Shown piece after piece: positions 58,517-64,000 of a stretch of DNA of 64,000 nt. Both the position numbers and the translations under genes were made by a program. The DNA comes from Protea cynaroides (lineage: Eukaryota; Streptophyta; Magnoliopsida; Proteales; Proteaceae). Positions within the stretch are counted from its first letter, which is position 1, and each line of letters opens with the position of its first letter. The notes beneath the pieces were generated by a model. It was not told the DNA's origin. It saw only the letters and a list, made by a program, of their open reading frames with translations, and did not search any database. The stretch lies in contig CM053266.1 of assembly GCA_028583415.1 (NCBI GenBank), forward strand, positions 98,632,377 through 98,696,376. Direction: 5' to 3'.

Positions 58517-58650
58517 TTGATGATGCAGGTTATACCGTTGAAGACTGTATGAATGCGTCTGCGTACGAGAATGTGGCAGCGATGGAAGTTGAAGTTGAAG
58601 TAGATACACACGACTCCTCTTGCGAGTGCAACTCGTGTGTATTTGATTAG
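58517..58650 (+). other. Conserved LTR terminal exon candidate, copy 6
   Basis: Acceptor ATTTTTAG ends at 58516. From 58522 the 42-codon frame reads DAGYTVEDCMNASAYENVAAM, then DTHDSSCECNSCVFD and TAG at 58648-58650. CxCxxC end intact. Confidence 0.6.
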
Positions 58651-58934
58651 ATATTTTATAGGTTTCTTTATTTAGATTTATTAAAGATTTGTATTGATAT
58701 TTATTTATGTCTCGGTTGATACAGAATAAATTGTTATTTAAATTTTAATATCACATTGATTCTCAGTTCATTTATTTACAAGATTTTCGCTATTGTGTAT
58801 TTACTCTGATTATGATTATGGATGTGCGTAAGTTTGGATAACGCGGGGATAGCCTATTTGAGATCCTGGTTGAACCGTTGGTTAGTTAGCGGTTCATCAC
58901 ATCATTCTGAATAGTACAGAATTGGGGTGTGACA

Positions 58935-59110
58935 GTTATCATGTGTAATCTACGTGTTACCCCTACCTGCTTATGGGTTTAGATAGGCAGATGCTTGTGA
59001 GGTCTGAGTACTAGTCATACCTGCTTGTGGGTGCGAATAGGCAGAGTCACCGAGAGCTGGCATGCTACTCAGGCCTGCTTATGGGCGTAAGTAGGTCGAC
59101 TGGGCTGAAT
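58935..59110 (-). repeat. 54-bp minisatellite, part 2
   Basis: About three more units beyond solo LTR6, with CCTGCTTATGGG / CCTGCTTGTGGG / CCTGCTTATGGG starts. The same minus-strand frame is recognisable (SAYSHPQAGM) but has stops. Confidence 0.85.
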
Positions 59111-59330
59111 GGAACGGTTATGTCGAGATCTACGGAACACGATTGCTGCGAGTTGTGGACTTAATGACAATACTTCTTGTGTTAAAAATAAACGGGAGTA
59201 GGTGCCCCTAGGGGGCTCGCCTTACAACTGAGACTACTTGACTTAAAAAAAAAAAAAGAAGAAAAAAACCACATTATGGGCCTGGATAGGTCGGCCGACT
59301 CAACTGAACAAAACAGACTTAACGTAAAAG
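59111..59330. other. Spacer between pol end and minisatellite
   Basis: About 220 bp, A-rich run near 59247; nothing else supported. Confidence 0.4.
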
Positions 59331-60743
59331 CTAGCCACGGAATAGTAAATTGAAGCAGTGCCACTGGTAATACTTGCGAAGATTAGTGGCGTGCCAAGTC
59401 CTTGGGATTTCTTCTCCACTGAGGGTGGCTAGCTTGTATGAGCCAGGTCGGCCGGTTCTGAGGACGCGGTAAGGACCCTCCCAGTTCTTGGCCATCTTCC
59501 CTTGGTTGGTCGGCTTAGAAACGGCCGCCTTTTTGAGGACGAGGTCTCCTACTCGGAACACTTTGGGTCGAACTGTCTTGTCGTAGTGTCGGGCGGTCGC
59601 CTGCTGGTATGCGGCCACTCTAAAGGCTGACAATTCCCGTACGTCCTCCAAATTATCCAAGTTGGTCCGAAGATCTTCAGAGTTTGTATCTTTATTGAAG
59701 TTCAGTATCCGGAAAGTTAGATGAAATACCTCGACTGGGACAACTGCTTCAGTGCCGAAGGCAAGCATGAAGGGAGTTTCGCCCGTCGGGGTTCTGCTAG
59801 TGGTCCTATTCGACCAAACGATGCTCGGTAATTGGTAGGTCCACTTTTCTTTTTCATCCGCCACCATTTTTTTTAGTCCAGACAATATTGTTTTATTTGT
59901 GGCCTCAGTCTGCCCGCTTGTTTGCAGGTAGCCGACCGACCCAAATCGATGGTCGATCCGAAACTCCGCGCAGAACTTTGTAAAAGATGTGCTGGCAAAC
60001 TAGGTGTCGTTGTCTGTCACCAGGATTCTGGGCACACCAAATCTGTATATGACGAAGTATCTAAAAAACTGCTCCACCTTGGTCGAGTCAATCTTGGCGA
60101 CGGCTTCAACTTCGATCCACTTTGTGAAGTAGTCAACGGCCACGATGACATACTTTCGTTGATATGTCGCTTTGGGGAAAGGCCCTATGATGTCCATGCC
60201 CCAGATGGTGAAAGGGAGATGACTTGTGATCGGCTGTAGGGGTGCGGCGGAAGCATGTGGGACGGGTGCGTAGAACTGACACTTTTCGCACTTATGCACC
60301 AGTTCGATGCAGTTGTCATGCATTCCGGGCCAAAGATAACCTTGCCAGAGAATCTTCTGGAACAGTGATCGGCCTCCTCGGTGCTGACTGCAGATACCCT
60401 CGTGGACCTCTTTCATAAGTTGTTCCTCTTCCTCCAATCGGAGACACCGAAGCAACGACATAGTGTAGGATCTCCTATACAACACATCGTTGTAAATGGT
60501 GTATTGCCATGATTTGGCTTGGATGCGCCGTGCTTCCTTTCTATCTTCGGGGAGTGCATCAGTTCGAAGGTAACTGTAGATGTCATCATACCAGCAAGAG
60601 GTGGCTTCGACTGGCGCAACTTCCTCGGCAGAGCTGTTAGCATGTTCCAATAACTCTACATACACGGCAGAGTCCATTTTTGAGATGTCTGCCAGGGACA
60701 ACCTAGACAGCTCATCTGCTTCAGTGTTCTCTTCTCGGCCCAC
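59331..60743 (-). pseudogene. Element D integrase (and end of second RNase H)
   Basis: Upstream part (60743-60680) holds the end of the second RNase H (EENTEADELSRLSLADI). Integrase zinc region at 60380-60270 reads VHEGICSQHRGGRSLFQKIL, PGMHDNCIELVHKCEKCQFY. The core begins FTIWGMDIIGPFPKATYQRK (first Asp), has ILVTDNDT (second Asp) near 60010, then the frame is lost around 60000-59885. It resumes with TNKTI-like text and NRTTSRTPTGETPFMLAFG, KVFRVGDLVLKKA and GPYRVLRTGRPGSYKL, ending near 59340. At least two stops between the halves. Confidence 0.88.
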
Positions 60744-61130
60744 GTACTACAGCTCGACACTCCGAAAGGCTGTGATGGCCGCGTTGACTTTTTCCAGGTA
60801 TTTCAGCATCCCTGGTTGCTTGGCTTCATAGTCCCCCTGTACCTGCCGAATGACTAGCTGCGAGTCACTACGGACTATGAGCCGTCGAACGACCAGGCTT
60901 TTTACTAGTCTGAGGCCGACAAGCAAGGCCTAGTACTCGGCTTCATTGTTCGTGGCATGAAAATCGAATCTCACTGCTGATCTAATTTTGAAACCTTCCG
61001 GGCATGTCAGTATCACCCTTGCGCCTGATCGACCATCCATGGAGGACCTGTCTACCTGCAGTGTCCATGGGGCCACGACTGGTTCGGGCGTGTTCCCTGG
61101 CTGAGGCTCTACAATCTTTTCCTCTAGTAG
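60744..61130 (-). pseudogene. Element D second RNase H (archaeal type)
   Basis: Minus strand from about 61090: WTLQVDRSSMDGRSGARVIL (first Asp), FDFHATNNEAEY (Glu) followed by a TAG, GLRLVKSLVVRRLIVRSDSQLV (Asp), then VQGDYEAKQPGMLKYLEKV and, after a stop, YVGREENTEADELSRL (last Asp). A second RNase H of this type downstream of the normal one is specific to the Tat lineage among plant Ty3/gypsy elements. Confidence 0.85.
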
Positions 61131-61631
61131 GGTGCTTTCGACGATGAAGTCCACCAACGCCTGAGCTTTGATGGCGGTTCGAGGTACGTACTTTATGTCG
61201 AACTCGCCGAGTTCCACTGCCCAATTTATAAGCCGACCGGATGCATCCGGTTTTGACAGCACCTTCTTCGGAGGTGTGTTGGTGAGCACTGAGATGGGAT
61301 ATACCTGGAAGTATGGTCGAAGCTTCCGTGATGATGTTACTAGAGCGAGCGCCAGCTTTTCAATTGGCTTGTATCGAGTCTCCGCATCTAACAACACCTT
61401 GCTGATATAGTATATTGGTCGTTGTACTCTGTCTTCGTCTTTCAGCAGCACAACGCTTACCGCCTGATCGGAGACTCCAAGGTAGAGCTGCAATTTGTCT
61501 CCGAGGTTAGGTTTGACCAGTAGAGGTGGTGAGGACAAGTAAGCCTTGAGGTCTTCGAAGGCTTTCTGGCATTCCTCAGTCCATTCAAACTTCCTAGCTC
61601 CTTTCAGTGTCTTGAAAAAGGGAAGGCATCG
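61131..61631 (-). pseudogene. Element D RNase H
   Basis: Reads KFEWTEECQKAFEDLKAYLS, LLVKPNLGDKLQLYLGVSDQ, VVLLKDEDRVQRPIYYISKVL, ETRYKPIEKLALALVTSSRK and LSKPDASGRLINWAVELGEF, the retroviral-type RNase H with Tat wording, then KAQALVDFIVE. The first Asp in the usual LYLAVSD context is present. A TAG near 61635 separates it from RT. Confidence 0.87.
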
Positions 61632-62540
61632 TTAGGCCGATTTCGACATGAAGCGGCCTAGGGCGGCTATGCGACCATTCAGCTCTTGTACTTGTTTGGG
61701 TTTAATTGGTGCGACCATGTTTAATATGGCCATAATTTTCGAAGGGTTTGCTTCTATCCCCCTCTGTGAGACCATGAAACCCAAGAATTTCCTAGATGCG
61801 ACCCCGAAGGCACACTTGGTGGGATTCAACTTCATGTTGTGCTTGCGAAGGGCTTGGAATGCTTCGCCCAGGTTAGCTAGGTGATGGTCGGCTTGCTGGC
61901 TCTTTACTAGGAAGTCGTCGACATATACCTCCATGTTTCTACCGATCTGATCTCTGAATATTTTGTTCACCAACCTTTGATAGATGGCTCCTGCGTTCTT
62001 TAGGCCAAAAGGCATGACCGTATAGCAAAAAAGCCCCTGGTTGGTGATGAAGGAAGTGCACTCCTCGTTTGACTTCCTCATCTTGATCTGATTGTACCCT
62101 GAGTAAGCGTTAAGGAAACTGAGCTGCTCGTGTCCAGCCGTAGCGTCTATCAACTGGTCGATGCGTGGCAGTGGATAGCTATCTTTAGGGCAGGCTTTGT
62201 TGAAGTCTATGAAATCTATGCAGATCCTCCATTTTCCGCTTACCTTGGGCACCATGACCACGTTCACCAGCCAGTCTGGATAAGCCACCTCCCATATGAA
62301 ACCGACCCCTAATAATTTCTGGACTTCCTCATCTATAACAGACTATCGGGTAGGCGTGAAACTCCTCTTCTTCTATCTAACTGGGCGGTGTTGGGGGTCA
62401 ACCGCCAAGTGATGTTCTATCACATCCCTTGGGATTCTTGGCATTTCGGAGGCAGACCATGCGGACACATCTAGGTTCTGCCTCAGGAACTCTACCAGCT
62501 CCGCCTTCTTGTCTTCAGGTAGCAAGGAGCTGACTTAGAA
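61632..62540 (-). pseudogene. Element D reverse transcriptase
   Basis: N-terminal part (62540-62290) has ASEMPRIPRDVIEHHLAVDP and EEVQKLLGVGFIWEV with two stops. The main frame (62288-61632) contains YPDWLVNVVMVPKVSGKWR, KACPKDSYPLPRIDQLIDAT, FLNAYSGYNQIKM (usual FLDAYSG: the first catalytic Asp is Asn), MPFGLKNAGAIYQRLVNKIF, an intact MEVYVDDFLVKS and KFLGFMVSQRGIEANPSK. So one of the catalytic Asp residues is lost, besides the stops. Confidence 0.88.
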
Positions 62541-63503
62541 TGTCTTTTCGGGTTGGTCGTCCGCCACCGGGATCTACTGTAACTCCTCGGCTGGTTTTCC
62601 CCTGCTCGGCTGGTCAATGTCTCGGACATCAACTATGTGGACTGGTGCTGCTTTCAGGGCTCTTTGGCTATTTTTCAACTCTGTTGTGTACCATCTTCTT
62701 GAGACCACTTAGTCTGCTCGGCATTCTCCGACCCCGTTCTCCGTCAGGAACTTCATCACCAAATAGTGGACATGCATGCTTGAGCTTGTTTAAGGACAGG
62801 AGGCCGAGAATCACATTGTGGCTAGACGACCATCCACTACCATAAATTCGACCATCACCCTCTATTGCTTGGGTTTTTGGCCGAGCACCACAGGCAATTG
62901 GATGCCCCCTTTCACTGTCACCGGGTCCCCCGAAAAGCTAATAAGGTCAAAGGTGATGGGTTGGAGCTAGTCGTCCCCTATCTGCATCCTTTGGTACGCG
63001 TGGTAAAATATGATATCTACCGAGATCCCTGTGTTGACCAGGTACTTGGCAACGTTACAGTGTCCAATCCCGGCAATGAAGACGATAGCATCTTCATGGG
63101 GGACTGCCACGTTAACGAGGTCTTCATCACTCAAGATGATGATTTCTCCAGTTCATGCCTTTTTGGAAGGTCACTCCATTTTTTCTACTAGATAGGAATA
63201 GGCTTTGGGCTGACCTGTTAGACGTGTTCCCGACCGCTGGTCCCCCTATGATTGTGAGGAATGTCTTCCCCGCAGCTTTGGGTCCCCTGGTAATGGCATA
63301 AACACCGCAATTGCCTGGGATTCGCAGCCCTGTAGATGTGCGCGGCTAGTTCTCTGGGGGAGGACTGCCAACGAGCCGCCGACTAGATGGTTTCCTCTTC
63401 GACGTCGAGCGGGATCTCCACCTACTTCTGCCCCTACTCTCGAGTTCGGACCAGGACGGGAAGGACCCGAACTGGATGTGCTGCCTACCTCCTAACCGCT
63501 CCT
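62541..63503 (-). pseudogene. Element D protease and flanking region
   Basis: At about 63135-62980 the minus strand reads DEDLVNVAVPHEDAIVFIAG, CNVAKYLVNTGISVDIIFYH and AYQRMQI. In Tat proteases the active site is VDTGSS or VDNGSS; here VNTGIS, so the catalytic Asp is Asn. Flanking sequence (63500-63200, 62950-62600) shows decayed linker text in changing frames. Assignment is by motif similarity and position between gag and RT. Confidence 0.7.
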
Positions 63504-64000
63504 TCACAGATATTCTGGCTTACTTTGCTCCAGATGAGCCTCTGATCGAACCAAGCTAAATGACACCGACCCACTGTCTTGGAGCGATTGAACCTCCTTC
63601 GGGATCTTTGTCGTCCCTCCGAGCGGCGTTTTGATCATCGCCTTCATCCGTTCGACAGTCATTTGATTGCTGGTTCCTTGGAGGTGGAGGGGGTAGCCCG
63701 CGATCTCTCCAAGCCGACGCTGGTCCCCTGCCAGCGTCTCTGACAAAATTGCGGTAGTAACCTCACGGATGAGATCTTCAATTTCCTCTTTAAGGTATTG
63801 GCACTCATTAGTGTCGTGACCGTAGTCGCGATGGAAGCGACAGTATCTGGAACGATCTTTATTCCTTCCTTCACCTAGCGGCTTCGGGGGTGGTCGGAGG
63901 TTCCGATCATTCTTGATCACTTTCAGGATCTCCGTCATCGAAGTAGTGAGCGGAGTATAGTAATCAAATGTCTTGTATGGGTGTCGGTTTCCCTGCTCTT
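63504..64000 (-). pseudogene. Element D gag, C-terminal part
   Basis: Minus-strand frame with SRYCRFHRDYGHDTNECQYLKE, the Tat-type gag zinc region (63845-63780), preceded by FDYYTPLTTSMTEILKVIKN and followed by EEIEDLIREV and a low-complexity tail with ERMKAMIKTPLGG. It is cut by the window edge; capsid lies outside. Confidence 0.85.

Larger units (their letters stand above)
56679..58934 (+). mobile_element. Tekay solo LTR 6
   Basis: 2,256 bp from TGTAAGACCC to GGGGTGTGACA, inserted in the minisatellite with target duplication GGTAT/GTTAT (56674-56678, 58935-58939; 4/5). Cassette word is AGGGTCGGAC/GGGTCGACC (56815-56960 and 57450-57540). TATA-like CTATTTAAAGGACGTCCC at 57043-57060, GAGAAAGAGAGGAG leader, donor CAG/GTATGG at 57196, terminal exon at 58517. 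GATGATGATGATAGGAATAGGCATGTG at 57838-57866 is a shared block of all copies. Confidence 0.93.
51961..64000 (-). mobile_element. Tat/Retand-type Ty3/gypsy element D (partial)
   Basis: Minus-strand element running off the right edge. From high to low: gag zinc knuckle, protease, RT, RNase H, a second (archaeal-type) RNase H, integrase, a long 3' region with a 54-bp minisatellite and a plus-strand antisense gene, polypurine tract and 3' LTR (51961-52644). Two RNase H domains and a hypervariable 3' region with tandem repeats are hallmarks of the Tat lineage. Solo LTR6 is inserted in the minisatellite. The 5' LTR and gag N-terminus are outside the window. Confidence 0.9.

Overview
This window is intergenic heterochromatin from a plant, probably an angiosperm. 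I found no recognisable host gene, tRNA, rRNA or CRISPR array. Nearly every base belongs to nested transposable elements: Ty1/copia, Ty3/gypsy of the Tekay (chromovirus), Athila and Tat/Retand types, giant Tat/Ogre-like LTRs, and one non-autonomous hAT element. Plant origin rests on the element types, on primer-binding sites matching plant initiator-Met and Asp tRNAs, and on plant-type splice and TATA signals.

Layout. 1-3544: minus-strand copia pol/gag remnant. 3545-16026: minus-strand Tekay element that appears to be a fusion of two elements (duplicated integrase segment, unlike LTRs, no target-site duplication). 16027-51115: a broken giant minus-strand LTR (Y2), now in four pieces, which received (i) a Tekay solo LTR at 16121-20911 containing another solo LTR at 17490-19848; (ii) Athila element B at 20972-41924, whose gag holds a Tekay solo LTR (22767-34607), which in turn holds Athila element C (23569-33073); and (iii) a second giant solo LTR, Y1 (43229-48929), holding a hAT element (43418-44683). 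Target-site duplications are exact or 4/5 to 7/8 at almost every junction, so the insertion order can be read. 51116-51960: old copia gag scrap and unassigned DNA. 51961-64000: a minus-strand Tat/Retand element with 3' LTR, a plus-strand antisense gene, a 54-bp minisatellite interrupted by another Tekay solo LTR, then integrase, two RNase H domains, RT, protease and part of gag, running off the window end.

The most unusual signals are inside the Tekay LTRs. All six copies keep a short reading frame of 37-43 codons (consensus with TVEDY, YG, EDEHD and a CxC or CxCxxC end) just downstream of a plant-type 3' splice site, always in the same phase, with a candidate splice donor after a TATA/AG-rich leader. 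Each LTR also has two cassettes of short palindromic words flanking the leader; the two cassettes within one LTR share a flavour, while different LTRs carry different flavours. Two unrelated element lineages (Tekay and Tat) each carry an antisense gene with its own leader and intron. All element coding regions are damaged by stops, frameshifts or deletions, so none looks autonomous.
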